A stretch of 64,000 nucleotides of DNA, taken from positions 248,001 through 312,000 of the forward strand of contig JAKOGI010000123.1 of assembly GCA_029747015.1 (NCBI GenBank). Reading direction: 5' to 3'. Each line of letters begins with the position of its first letter. The stretch's first letter is position 1. This document shows, one piece after another, positions 28,978 to 46,710 of the stretch. The position numbers and the translations under genes were made by a program. The DNA comes from Carnegiea gigantea. Taxonomy: Eukaryota > Streptophyta > Magnoliopsida > Caryophyllales > Cactaceae. The notes beneath the pieces are model-generated. The model ran no database searches and had not been told where the DNA came from. It was given only the letters and a program-made list of their open reading frames with translations.

Positions 28978-28992
28978 ACTAAGAGCATCCCT

Positions 28993-31900
28993 CAATGTGA
29001 ATAAAGCTTTAAACTATTGTTAAAGAGTTAGTAAAAGCAAATCGAAAAGGTCCAAGAAAGAAACCTCGTCATTTGGCCATGCAAATCTGGGAAGGAGAAG
29101 GAAAACGGTTGACCCTTTTGCCAATGCCTTGTAGGTCCTGAAAATGACGCCCAACCACAGCACGCTCTTCAATCTTCATTATCAGATTTTAGACAATTTC
29201 AACGTTAAGCTTTCACAGTACAATCTGGTCAGCTTTCTTCTTTTTTCTCGTCAAGGATGCTTACGATTATGCCATTGAATAGCTCTTTATCTCTGCTCTC
29301 TTTTACTGGGAACAGGAGGCGCGCAGTCCTCCATTGACCCCAGAATCATACCCAGATCATCTAAGTTTGTCCAAACTACACGTTTTTCTCGTTTTCACAT
29401 TTTGCCTTTGTGTATTGGGCTTTTGAAATCACTATTTGTCATTCAATTCAAGGGTTTATTTATACAATTGTCGATATTCTACCAACCTTCAAGTTCGACT
29501 GCTCGCTTTTGTGTGTTGGGCTCCTCACCAGAGGCTTCTGAGGCAAAATTTCTATCTGGGTATCCTTTATATTGTCTATTTTGCTCAGCAAATTCTGACT
29601 TTATTCAGTTTTTGTTTTTGTTTTTGGGTTCGATTGTGATCTGAAATTAGCTGCTCCCACCTAGTAATCTCAGTTTTCAGTGTGGAAGATGTAATTTTGC
29701 ATTTATGCCCACATGCTTATTGACCTGCTTAAGCTTTAGCCTGAGCTAGATTCAAGCTACTACTAGTAGTAGATGTTGTATTTGTTGTTTGGCTTTCTTA
29801 AAGCAGGCCAGGGCTATCCGGGTGTGGGGGTAAGGGTAAGGTCGACTTCCAATGGGAGAAAGGGGTGAGGGATCCCTGATAGCTGTTATGGTTTGAACCT
29901 TAACCTTCTGCCTAGATGGTTAAATGTGAATGCTCTGCAATTTATCCAAGGGTGTTTGCTTAAAAAAGAAATTATGAATCGTCATTGATTGTCAATTGTT
30001 GTTGTCATCATCTGACTGCATGATAATCCTTGCCTGATTCTGTTGAAATTGTGTAATGTTGTGACATTTTTGCTGCGTTTGGGTTGTTTATGACATTTGG
30101 CCATTTTTTGCATTAAGTTAGTTAAACATCCCCACCCCAAAAGAATTTGGAACGAATGTCAATGAAGAAAAGAGTTATAGACTGCTGTGATGCTCAAGCT
30201 CAAACCCTGAATCATCAGTAGAAGCAATTACCAACGTTTTCAACCCAGGAGAAAATTTGCTAGGAAGTCCACTGGCATAAGTTGTTCAAAGGCCCCCTTA
30301 GCAGAACTTATAATTTTGCGCAATGAGAAGTCTATCAGTTCCCTATATAACAGTAATGTTAAAACTAAAGCATCTCATAGGCTCGAAGTATCCCTTGGGG
30401 CTATTTTTTGGTTCTTGGCTATCGAAAATCTGTCATTTGCTTTCCACTATGGAAAATCTCTCTTTTGCTTTCTGCTATAGCCTGTGTAGATAGCAGAATT
30501 ATCTTGTCTGATATAAAATATTCAATTAATGATCAATTTGGAGCTAATGTGAATACTTCATAGTTTCATCCGTATTCTTTAAATTTTGCAAGTACATTGA
30601 ATCTACCTGCATTAGATGAAAATAGGGAGATGAAGGCAATTATTGTTAAATGTCAGCACAGCTCAGCTTGTAAATCGCTTCATAATTGTATGCTTGTCAA
30701 GCCTCATGATGTGTAGAACAAAAGTGAACAGGAAAGAGCCGAATGTAGGCACTTGTGACATATCCTAACGATCAGAAGGAATAACTCCTGGTTATATCTT
30801 TTCTTGCGCATTAGACTTGCCTTTGTTCTAATTTATAGTGATCATGCGTTACTTTGCTTTGGTCAGATTCGTTGTGCCTGGTTGTCATTTCTTCCTCTTC
30901 TCTTTCTCTTTTTTTTTTTTTTTTGGTTGAAGTTCATAGCATCCGCAACAGGCTCTTTGTTTTCCTTAGATAAAGAACTAGAGTCTACAGCATTTATTCC
31001 TTAGTTAATGAACAAGTTCATGCATTCCTCAGTTTACAATTCCCCCTGTGTGAGATTCTCTTGGCTTTGTATGGACCCTTCTTTTTAATGGGTAAATTTA
31101 ACACGCACAAAGAGCCTAGGGAGACTCGAACCCTAGTCTTCCTTGTGGAAGCCAGTCATGTAATCACTAGACTACCCCCCCAAGGGACGCCTATGTATGG
31201 ACTTGGATCTTGGTGAGCCTTCGTTTCCTTCTTTCACCTTCTGTCCTGAATCAATGTTCCAACTTCCAACAAGATTTAGAAGCAGGGCACGTATAGAACA
31301 AGTTCGATCTATGCTCCTCAATTTGGTCCATATCATTAAAGTTTTGCAAGCAACAGATGACTGGTCATCATCTCTGCCTGATAGGTCCAAATCCAAATTC
31401 ATTCCCTAAGAGTCTGACTTGAGCAGGGCGTAAAGCAGTCAGATTAGCAGCCTTGTTCCTGAATTGCAGCGATACTGGTTCGATTGAACCTTAGACTAAA
31501 AATCACTGATTTCCTACTACTCCATAAAAAGAAAACAAAGGATAGTTTAGAGTCGTTTTACTTCAATCCACAGTAATCCAAGCTTACACAAAACCAACAT
31601 TTTGGGGCTGTCCACCAAATATAATAGGTTGAATTGTTCTGCTTTGCAGTAGGTAAATGTTGGCTGACCGAGATTTCTGATGAAGCTTAAGGTCTCTGTT
31701 GATTCTACTCAAACCCCTCCTGCGTACATTGACTCTTTTTTTATTTTTTATTTTTTATTTTTTTGGCGGGATGTAATGATATCAGATCTCTCGACAGCTT
31801 AGTCATGTGACTCCCTATTTTCTGAATGAAATATTGAGGCTTATTCCTGATTTTCTTCTGAAACAATGGTTTTTGATGGCATGTTTAACACTGTATTTGT

Positions 31901-32063
31901 ATAATCTTAATCTAGTTCGAACTTTAACTTTGTTGTAGTCAGGTTAGACTTTCCTTTACCCTTCCATAATAAATAGATTATCTGTTTGTCTGTTGCTGTG
32001 ATGTGGTGATGATACAATTTATGCCATAAATTTTGTTTTGCAGGTCTTCATCTAGTTTAAGCA
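28993..32063. other. Promoter, leader and probable leader intron of the kinase gene
   Basis: No coding exon is seen. A good acceptor (TTTTGCAG ending at 32043) lies 20 bp before the kinase start codon, which implies an intron in the 5' untranslated region. The upstream leader exon probably lies somewhere in 29100-29570, but I could not fix its donor. A tRNA-derived SINE sits at 31077-31193. Confidence 0.5.
31077..31193 (-). mobile_element. tRNA-derived SINE, 117 bp
   Basis: Read on the minus strand it has an A-box-like GTAGTCTAGTGATTAC and a B-box GGTTCGAGTCTCC, then ends in an A-rich tail near 31080-31095. It is flanked by direct repeats TGTATGGAC (31068-31076 and 31194-31202). It lies in the presumed leader intron of the kinase gene. 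The short length and lack of a folded acceptor stem rule out a working tRNA gene. Confidence 0.75.
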
Positions 32064-38416
<6,353 letters not shown>

Positions 38417-38855
38417 ATTGTGGATAGAATTTTTCGTGGAAGATCACGTTAATGTCTTCATAAATTCGAAAACACTAAACAGCTGCATTTACTTCTTGTT
38501 AATGAAACTGATAATGTAAAGGAAATGATGGTGTCTGTCGTGTGCCTTTACACAGCCAAAAAAAAGTTACTGTCAAGTTGAAGAAAACATAATACACTGA
38601 CTAGGTGGATTGTTTATAACAAGCCATGCTGCATAGACACAGAGATGGCGACATAATACGACATGATACGGCACCGGATACGTCAATTTTCAGAAAATTA
38701 GGCACACATACGGTATGGACACGACTATTAAAAATTATAAAATTAAACTAAGAACTATGAATTTTATGCACTATTTTTTTCTTTTTTTAAAAAAAATGTA
38801 ATAAGTATGAAGTACATTCTTAAAAGACATACACTTGAACTATGAACTACTCTTA

Positions 38856-39719
38856 GGGCTTGTTATCTTGGCCTGGATAAATGAAGAGATGTTAGGAGAA
38901 AGTTGACAGGCGCTGGAGAAAGCTGACAGGAGGTGGGAGAACTTGGAAGATGATGGTAGTTGGAGTGAGCCGGAATATGTTGGAAAAAGTTTTAAAATTT
39001 CATAGTTTAATCATTTGTATTTTAAGGTATGTTGTAATATGTTTATTTTGTAATACTAATAAGTGACGGTCTTTGTACATCAAGAAATATTAGGTAGATA
39101 AATCCAAATATAAAAAGTATGTGTCTACACACACACATATATATATATACACACACACATACATACATATATAATTAAATTTATAATTCACTTATAACTA
39201 ATATTAACCGCTCCCCTCCCCCAAATCATAATTTTTAGCCTGCCCCTCGGAGCGAATTTAGAAAGATAACGGAATATTGGGTACAATCTAGGCACACTAC
39301 TAGACTATTAGATTATTTGGTTAGAATATAAGCCCAATGAAGAAATAAACAAAAGTAAAACATAGAGAAATCCTCTTTTAAAAAATCAAATTATAAAAGA
39401 TAAATAAATGTGCAACTTTTTTGTGGAATTTTGATGTCTTCAATTATGGTAAGATCAATACAAAAAACTTCAGTGTTAAAAAATTAAAGCGAAAAATCTC
39501 ATTGTTAGCATATATATGATAATGAACTAATGTTGAAATACCCGTTGAGAAAGTAAATAATTTTTACATCATATAATTTTATAATTGGTAGAAGTTGGAC
39601 GGAGTTAGACTTCCTTAAAAGGAATTTGAAGCAGTTGAAGAAAGTTAGAAGGAAATGGAAGAAGTTGGAAAGAGTTGGAACTTTAGAGTTCAAACTTCAA
39701 ACCGAAAAAAAATAGGCTC
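38856..39719. mobile_element. 864-bp PIF/Harbinger-like MITE
   Basis: The ends are GGGCTTGTTATCTTGG on the left and CCGAAAAAAAATAGGCTC on the right. The complement of the right end, GAGCCTATTTTTTTTCGG, matches the left end imperfectly. A TTA duplication flanks it (38853-38855 and 39720-39722). Each end has short units such as AGTTGGAAGA / AGTTGACAGG (about 38900-38985 and 39590-39690). The ends resemble those of the MITE at 1949-2907, so the two probably share a family or a mobilising transposase. Confidence 0.65.
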
Positions 39720-40674
39720 TTATTATAGAAAATGAAAATTTTAACCATTAAATGTAACATTACATTAATAGTGAAGTGTTGCAGACACTGAATGAAACAA
39801 ATCATATTCCATGACAATCCATAATGTTCTTAAAATACAGACAACAACGGAGTTATGTTAATTGTATTTTGGTATTACTAGAAATAACAAAACAAAAGAA
39901 CAACTAAGAAGATCATTGATTCGTATTAGATATGTTGATTTTTTTCGTCTGACACGTGTGTCCTATATATTTTTTTATCTTTAAATTTTTGTAAAATTTT
40001 TAACGTGTCACGTACATGTTGAAGGGGTGTTAGTGCTAATATGAGACACGACACTCGTGAAAAGTTTCTGTACTTCATAGGTAACAAACCAACTAAATGT
40101 CTGTATCAAGTTTCAATTCATATATCAAAGGCTTCTTAATCTAATGGTATTTTAGTCACTTGTTTATCCACATCATTAGTATCAAAGCCTTTCAGTTTAG
40201 ATCATTTCAAAATAATCTTTCTTATAGGCTTACGCAACCCGTAGATTTGGATAAGGGCTCAATGGATTAACCCGATCAACCCGGGGGGTTTGGAATCAAT
40301 CCAGTTGAATTGTTTGTTACCGTTTTGCTCTCCATAGTCCTCATATTTAATCAGCAATTCTCATATGATTGGGTAGAAGATTTTTCAAAGTAATTCAAGC
40401 ATCTTGAAGATTAATGTAGTGGATAAGCCTAACATTTAATTTGGAGAAGAAAGAAACCTCCAACGATTTGTATCCTTCTTCAGATAGAATCTACCATCTT
40501 AAAATTTAATCATTAATTGCAAGGAGGCAGAATGTGGACATAATAAAGGGCAAATATTACAGTATTTATTATTAAAAGACCAAATGGTAGGAAATTGTGA
40601 GAAAATTTCCCTTTAAAAAAGCAAATTAATTAAATAGCCACACACCCACGCTCTTTCTCTCAAGCCTCAACAGT

Positions 40675-40676
<2 letters not shown>

Positions 40677-40718
<42 letters not shown>

Positions 40719-40727
40719 CACACACAC
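40677..40727. promoter_or_regulatory. (TA)n(CA)n repeat serving as probable TATA region
   Basis: About 34 bp of TA repeats, then TTTATATA and a CA run, end about 70 bp before the start codon of the defensin-like gene. The tract sits where a core promoter would be expected, and no other TATA box is evident. Whether transcription starts from it is an inference. Confidence 0.4.
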
Positions 40728-40798
40728 AACGCAAACCAGCAGTGTTGTAGGAGAATTTGTGGCTTGTTCGTTTTTGTTTTGAGTTGAAAATATAGAGG

Positions 40799-43700
40799 AT
40801 GGTCAAGATGAGCAAAGCTCTCTTTTTATACTTGATTCTCACTGCTCTTGCTTCAGGTATGTATGAATATGATCAATCTAATACACACTCCGTTTAACTA
40901 TCAAAAAGTTGTTAGGTTCGTGTTTTATGTATTTTTATTTTGTACAATTTTGATTGTACAACGATGCTTTTATCCAAACTTATGCCTTGATAGTCTGCCT
41001 AGGTTGGTTATATGGTTTGATGTGATAACCTTACCTTTAAATATTAAAATTATAGAGATGACTGGTTTTGTCTGTGTTGTATTGTATGTTAAAAAAAAAA
41101 AAAAAAAGGACAGTCCGGTGCATAAGCATCCCGCATTCACGCAGGGTCTAGGGAAGGGCCGCACCCTAAGGGTGAATTGTAAGCAGCCTAACCTGATTTT
41201 GTTAGTACCTGATTCCACGGCTCGAACCCGTGACCTTTTGGTCACACGGGGACAACCTTACCGTTACTCCAAGGCTCCCCTTCCTTATGTTGTATTATAT
41301 GTGAGTTTGATAATTGACGTGCATATAATTTAATTTTATTATTATTGCGTGATATTCATTTTTCATTTGTACGATATCATTTTCTAGTAATATTTGTCAT
41401 ATTGGATGGTGCCTTAATCTTTCTTTGCTGCTAGCGAATCCCACCCATGTATCCAATGAATTTGACTAATATTCCCATGAATTTTGATATTTGTAGACAG
41501 TAGTAATCCTGTTTTCTTTACAAAGCAAATAAAAATAAAAATTGATGAGGACAGCTAAAAGTAATGAGACGAGAAATGGGTACAATCTTGTCTATTAAGA
41601 TTATTAATCATTAATTATGGGTGCATTTATATTTGGAATTAGTTTCTTTTGAAAACACAATTACAAAGTCATTTGCTGACAAAATTATTTACATTTAATC
41701 CAACATAAACTAAGAGTATCTGAATGATTTTATAAAGTGTGATAGTCTAAAATGGCTACTTACACTATTTAGGTTTCTTTTCTTCGCCTGTATTTACCAT
41801 GTGTTTTGTACATACATATACAAATTGACATTTTCTCGTGTTTAACATATATTATGTATACATACATATACATACTCATATACAAACACATGACTCATAC
41901 ATAATAAAAATCTATTTTTTAACTAAAATGACTAACCTCTTCGTTTATCTTAATATAAAGAACACTGCACAAGGATTGATTTTATTCATAATAAAAATGT
42001 GAGATGGTCTAAGAATTATCCCATAAAATTGATCATATCTTTTATGATCTACCTATTGCTTTTTTTTTTTTCTTGAATCCTCCATTTAACTTGAGTCGAG
42101 CTATTATTGGCCAAACAAGGAATGGAGCTCTCCCATCATAAATTTTTCCATCCACAAGACTTGAACCCAAAACCTTGCTTAAGGGGAATCTATTGCTTTT
42201 TCCTCCATGTCTCTCACAATTCTTTTTTAAAATGATACCATCTAATGTAAGACAAGCTTTTCATTAAATAACAAGAAGACATGATGCATATTTTTGCAAA
42301 ATTACAATATCATTCATTTTTAAGAACAACCCATTTCCAAGGACATGTCTAAAGGATGGAGAGTGTTAAAGTTATATCAACAATTGCAAAAGCAAGATAT
42401 AGAATGGTCATAATTTTACAAATTAGACAATGTATTTTTTTATTTTTTTTTTGGGGAGAAATGGGCAAGTACAGGTAAACCTTAGATAGCCCTTCTCTCA
42501 AGGAATCTACCGAATTAAACAATGTATCCTATATAAGATACATATGTTATTTTCCTTGACATTCCTCTTTTCTCTCTCCTCTTTTATTTCCCAGATTAAA
42601 GATGACCTAACCAATAAAATAAACACAAATTTTAAAAGTGACATGTTGAGTAAATTGTTGATAGAATAATTAAATTAGATGATGTGGAGTGTAAAAAATA
42701 AGCATTACCAATGAAGAAACAATATCAAAGAATATCATAGAATAAAAGAGAATGAAAAAATTACTATATAAAGGAGAGATACTCAGCTCATAACACTAAA
42801 ATGTCAACCATTGTGGATGTTATGTCCCCCCCCCCCCCCAAAAAAAAAAAAAAGGGAGTTTATGAGATCACAGGTAGGATAGTGTCATGACAGCCTCATT
42901 TGTTGTGTGAAGACTTTGCATCGTGTGTGGCATGTCCATTATATCATTATATGACATGCTGGAGATCAAAAGACCATTTATGTGGCTTTCAGTCTCCACC
43001 AAGAGCCTCTCAAGGTCAAGGGATTAGAGTTGATTAGATTCAATTTTGCAGCCTATTAAATTTATAGTTTTTAGTTTCAACTATTAAATTAAATTTTATA
43101 TTTACTAAATTATTACTAGCCTTTTTTTAATCTCGACTGAACTTAATTCGATAAACATGAAAACTCGTCTAGGGAAAGGGGCAAGGGATAATTAGGTCAT
43201 TGCAATAAGTTGTTGAGTAATTTCTCATATCACATAAAGTGTCCTCATGTCATTGCACCATTTTAGTGATTTGACTTTTCAACTAATTAATTAGCCACAT
43301 ATGCATTTGTTACTATTATATTATATCGATGTTTCGACAATATTTTCGATTTGGATCGTACAGATTAAAGCAAAATGACTCTCTAAAATATTTTTTTCTA
43401 TTCATGTGAAATAGTAGATAGTCTCTATAGTTTTAAAATTTAGAGTCGCGGAACCAGCCTCTCTATAATTTTACAATTTAAGGGATAAGACTGCTACATC
43501 TGATCCCCACATCCTACTTGGTGGCGGAATTTTTGGAGTATTGAATTTGATTATATCGATGTTTGTTATGAACTTGAGTTAATGTGATCTTTCTTTTGTT
43601 GCAGAGTTGGGAACATATAAGATGGGAGTAGAGGCCAAAAGTTGTAAAGAGTTCTACCCATGGATCACACCGATTTGTGGAAGGCATGGCACAGTTGATG

Positions 43701-43813
43701 CACCTTGTTGGACAGAGTGTCGCAATAGACATGGACCTGAAGCACAAGCATACTGCATGACTGTCGTCGACCCACCCCTAGTTTGGTGTGCCTGCATCTA
43801 CCCATGTGACTGA
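40799..43813 (+). CDS. Secreted defensin-like cysteine-rich peptide, 2 exons
   Basis: Small secreted peptide of 88 residues from exons 40799-40856 and 43605-43813. The intron (40857-43604) splits the signal peptide from the mature region, as is usual for plant defensin-like genes. Residues 1-19 form a hydrophobic signal peptide (core ALFLYLILTALA, likely cleaved near Ser19/Glu20). The mature part has eight cysteines at 33, 44, 54, 58, 70, 81, 83 and 87. It contains the CxxxC and CxC pairs that define the cysteine-stabilised alpha-beta fold. Loop lengths differ from classical antifungal defensins (for example CxC followed by only three residues before the last Cys), so it is better called defensin-like. 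Target and role (defence or cell-cell signalling) cannot be read from the sequence. The start was chosen at the first ATG (MVKMSK); a second Met is three codons later. Confidence 0.85.
41090..41287 (-). mobile_element. Au-type SINE in the defensin-like gene intron
   Basis: On the minus strand it starts GGGGAGCCTTGGAGTAACGG and has a B-box GGTTCGAGCC. It continues through the conserved GGTGCGGCCCTTCC body to GGACTGTCC followed by a T-run, the typical end of the plant Au SINE family. It is flanked by 15-bp duplications TGTTGTATTGTATGT (41075-41089) and TGTTGTATTATATGT (41288-41302), which differ at one base. It is nearly full length. Confidence 0.92.
42065..42189 (-). mobile_element. 5'-truncated SINE, about 125 bp
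   Basis: The minus strand shows a B-box-like GGGTTCAAGTC and ends in an A-rich tail (T-run at 42065-42074 on the plus strand). A 12-bp duplication CTATTGCTTTTT flanks it (42053-42064 and 42190-42201). No A-box is seen, so the 5' end was probably lost on insertion. Confidence 0.65.
42436..42514 (-). mobile_element. 79-bp retroposed fragment with poly(A) tail
   Basis: An A-run (T-run on the plus strand, 42436-42452) ends a short minus-strand sequence of about 60 bp. It is flanked by 13-bp direct repeats TTAGACAATGTAT (42423-42435) and TTAAACAATGTAT (42515-42527), one mismatch. These are marks of LINE-mediated retroposition. The insert is too short to identify its source. Confidence 0.6.
42826..42853. 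repeat. C14-A14 homopolymer junction
   Basis: Fourteen C run directly into fourteen A in the intron of the defensin-like gene. The same C-run/A-run junction occurs at 48264-48289, 49104 and, in complementary T-run/G-run form, at 21785-21812. Confidence 0.9.
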
Positions 43814-46710
43814 AAATCGAAATAAAAAAATAAAAAAGTTTCATTTTGTTTTAAGTTTATGTTTATCGCAATAGCAGATAATTTATGGAACAAGATTTTG
43901 TATCTAAGTGATATACAAAACCTTTTTCTTTCATTGTCTCTAATCCCCTCATATCTATATCGTAGTCGTTGTTTACTAGTGAAAGAGCTCTTCTAGTACA
44001 GTTTATTTTTTTGTTTTTTCATTAACACAACTTGAATTCTCAATTATTTTTTTAAAGCTCGAACCTTGAATCTTACTCAAAGTAAATAAGTGTATGAACA
44101 AATCAACCTTCGTAGGCATATACACAATTTAATTGCTTCTGTTTATTTTTATGTGTTAAGCTTGTAGTTTCAAATACGGAGAATAGTTTGTGTTTGGTGA
44201 GCCATTTCTATTATGACTTTTAACTTATGACAAATTTTTTTCTCTTAAATTTAGAGACATTTTATGAAGTTTTGAGTTAGTTCATGAAAATCATCCTTGG
44301 ATACTTTAGGTTCCATTTGGTCTTTAGAAAATTTGGTGGAAAGAAAAGTTAAAAGGAAAAAAAATGTGGAGGATAAAAAAGTAGGGAAAAAATAAGCTTT
44401 TTTCTCTTGTTTGGATTGAGGAAAAAATAGTAGAATTTGGATGAGAAATTTGATGTTGATGAATTACTTAAGTCATATTGATGTTATCTAAGCAAGGGTG
44501 AGGTTGGATAAGGTTGTGAATTTTCCTCAAACTTTCCTCACAATTTTATGAGGAAAATTTTATTACTTGTTTCTAATAATTTTTCCACCCAACTTTCCTG
44601 CGTATTTTTTTTTTATTTGTGATTTTCTCTAAACCAAACACAAGAAAAAAAAGTAATTTTTTCAAATTTTTTTCTTTCTACCAAATTTTTCAAGGTCTAA
44701 AAGGAGCCTTAAGTTTATGAAAGCCAGGGGCCCATATTATTCTTCCTCATTTGTTTTTTTTTTTTAAAGGAAAGCTGATACATGTCATCACACTTAATTT
44801 TCGTGATTAACAACTCAAAATTAATGGCTTGGCATACCTTAATTTATAGTATAATTTGAATTGTACCGAATTATTAACAAGTGATAAAAATTGTATAGCG
44901 TATGATGAGAGAATATATATTGTTATAGACATTCTAAAGTATTTAGGCAAAGTTGACACCGAACTTTTGCCTTACGCAAATAATATCACCGGAGCAACTT
45001 CTTATCTGAGCATGTCAGTCAATTGAATTATTAAGTAACAAATGCCACCAGGCCTTTAAATGGTTGATTGGAGCAGGTTTTTTTATATTTTTTACTAAAA
45101 TTTTAATTGCAAAAAAAAAGTCAATCGTTTATTTTCTAAAAAAAATTAATGCCCCACCCTCCGGCAACTTGCTCTGTCCTTGTTTTCCCCTTTCTTCTCC
45201 ACCATTAGGCAAAACCTTAGAATTGAAAAACCACCTTAAATCTTATAGCAATATTCGAAATTGTTTGTTGAATTCAAATCAACATTTCAAGTCGGCAAAA
45301 AGGAACAAAAAATGTTTGTTTCAGTTGCTATAAGCCCCTACCACTTATGTGTAAATTTCCCCATTTCTCTTATGGCATACGAAGGATTTTGTATTTGTGG
45401 GAAGCGTTGCATGATTCTCACTCGTATGACGGCTAAGAAACTCCTTGTGAGGTTCCAGCACGAAAATACGACAAATTTTAAAATTTCTGATAATTTTTCG
45501 AATTTTAAGAACCATAGCATTTACAACAACAACACATTGTCCTCTCACTCTATCTCAATCCAAATATACTGTTGCCTTCGACCGATGGTTGCATCTTTGT
45601 ACTTGGATTTCTACGATTTTTTTCATTGCAAAGAAATGCAGTGCAGAAGAGAGAAAGATGTTATCCTGAGAAAGAAAAGAGATATACTAAAGTGATGGGA
45701 GATCTTGGCTCCAAAATTAATTAGTTTTCTTTTATTTTTTTAATGCTAAACACCTTACCAGCTTACCCATAAATTTTTTACCTACAGACGACTTTTCATA
45801 TGTTGTAGCTACCTGGTTAAAATGATATATTTGACTTTGATAACTAAGTTGAGTGACACGCTTGGATAAGATATTAATGCGATGACATTGTTGACCAAAT
45901 ATATTAATTAAGTCGCAATTTTGTTTTTACCCAAGCACTCAGAGTCTCAAACATTTTAAATATTGTTTCAATTTTATGAGTTTTTTCCCAGCTACTTTTA
46001 CTAATTTTTAGTAAGAAAGTCAAAATGTACGTGATCTTAAAAATAAATGGGTGTATCATATTGCTGACTGAAAATTTTTTTTAAAAAAAGGATTATCTCC
46101 AAAAGATTAAATATGGTGGATCCACGATTGTATTCACATAAACACACAACTTTGGCACCATAGTCCAAAGAACTAATTAATGTTTTGTGACTCTCAGCAA
46201 TTTGCAAGTGAGACATCCTAATCATTCCTCTCTTGATTCCGCTATGTTTCTTCTCTTTCCAGTGAAGAACTTTTTCAAGCTTTTTCTCTCAGGAAGCACA
46301 TTTCTTGTCACGAGCTCCCCCTGAAAATGGAGGAAAGCAAAATAGCAAAAAGCCTACTGCCCTCTCTTCAAGCTCCAAACTTGACCCAGATTCATTGTCT
46401 ATAAGAATCAATTAAAGCCATTAGAATCCCTCTTTCGCTCTCTTCTTGTCGGTGCATCCATCTTCTTTATCTCTCTTTCTCTTCTTTCTCCTGTGACTGC
46501 AGAACTTTCTGGATCTCCTGCTGCTTGTTTTTCCTGCAGAATGGATGATTTTCGCATATGGGTATCATCTCAATGTTGGAATAATCGACAAATTGATCGA
46601 TTCCGATAGTGGGTTTTGTTGCTTTATCATATCCTATTTTTATGGATGGAGCTAGGCTGATTTTGGTGTCAAATTAGGGCAAATTTGACTGGCTAGATTT
46701 TGGGTTGGAT
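43814..46710. other. Intergenic region before the J-protein gene
   Basis: Contains the 3' flank of the defensin-like gene and a 400-bp MITE at 44309-44708. The rest is AT-rich sequence without a recognisable gene. Short open frames at 45064-45695 lack any family motif. The last about 350 bp are CT-rich and probably include the J-protein promoter and 5' leader. Confidence 0.5.
44309..44708. mobile_element. 400-bp Tourist/Harbinger-like MITE
   Basis: The inverted ends are GGTTCCATTTGGTCTTTAG and the complement of the right end, GGCTCCTTTTAGACCTTGA. Similarity continues inward through AAAATTTGGTRGAAAGAAAA. A TTA duplication flanks it (44306-44308 and 44709-44711). No coding capacity. Confidence 0.75.

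Larger units (their letters stand above)
38417..40798. other. Intergenic region between kinase and defensin-like gene
   Basis: Holds the kinase 3' flank and a stretch of GACACG / GATACGG-type words at 38637-38720. It also holds the Harbinger-like MITE at 38856-39719, with a CA/TA microsatellite at about 39127-39172 inside it. A GACACGTGTGTCC-containing stretch at 39950-40070 resembles the MULE-type repeats elsewhere. The TA repeat in front of the defensin-like gene closes it. No coding exon is seen. Confidence 0.5.

Noticed and set aside
31104..31190. A tRNA gene on the minus strand
   Set aside because: A- and B-box-like words are present, but there is no foldable cloverleaf, and an A-rich tail and target duplication mark it as a SINE.
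44951..45695. A small gene between the defensin-like and J-protein genes
   Set aside because: Several overlapping short frames, none with a motif, splice pattern or composition that stands out.
46705..46710. Upstream start of the J-protein at 46705
   Set aside because: The codon there is TTG; the first ATG is at 46711.
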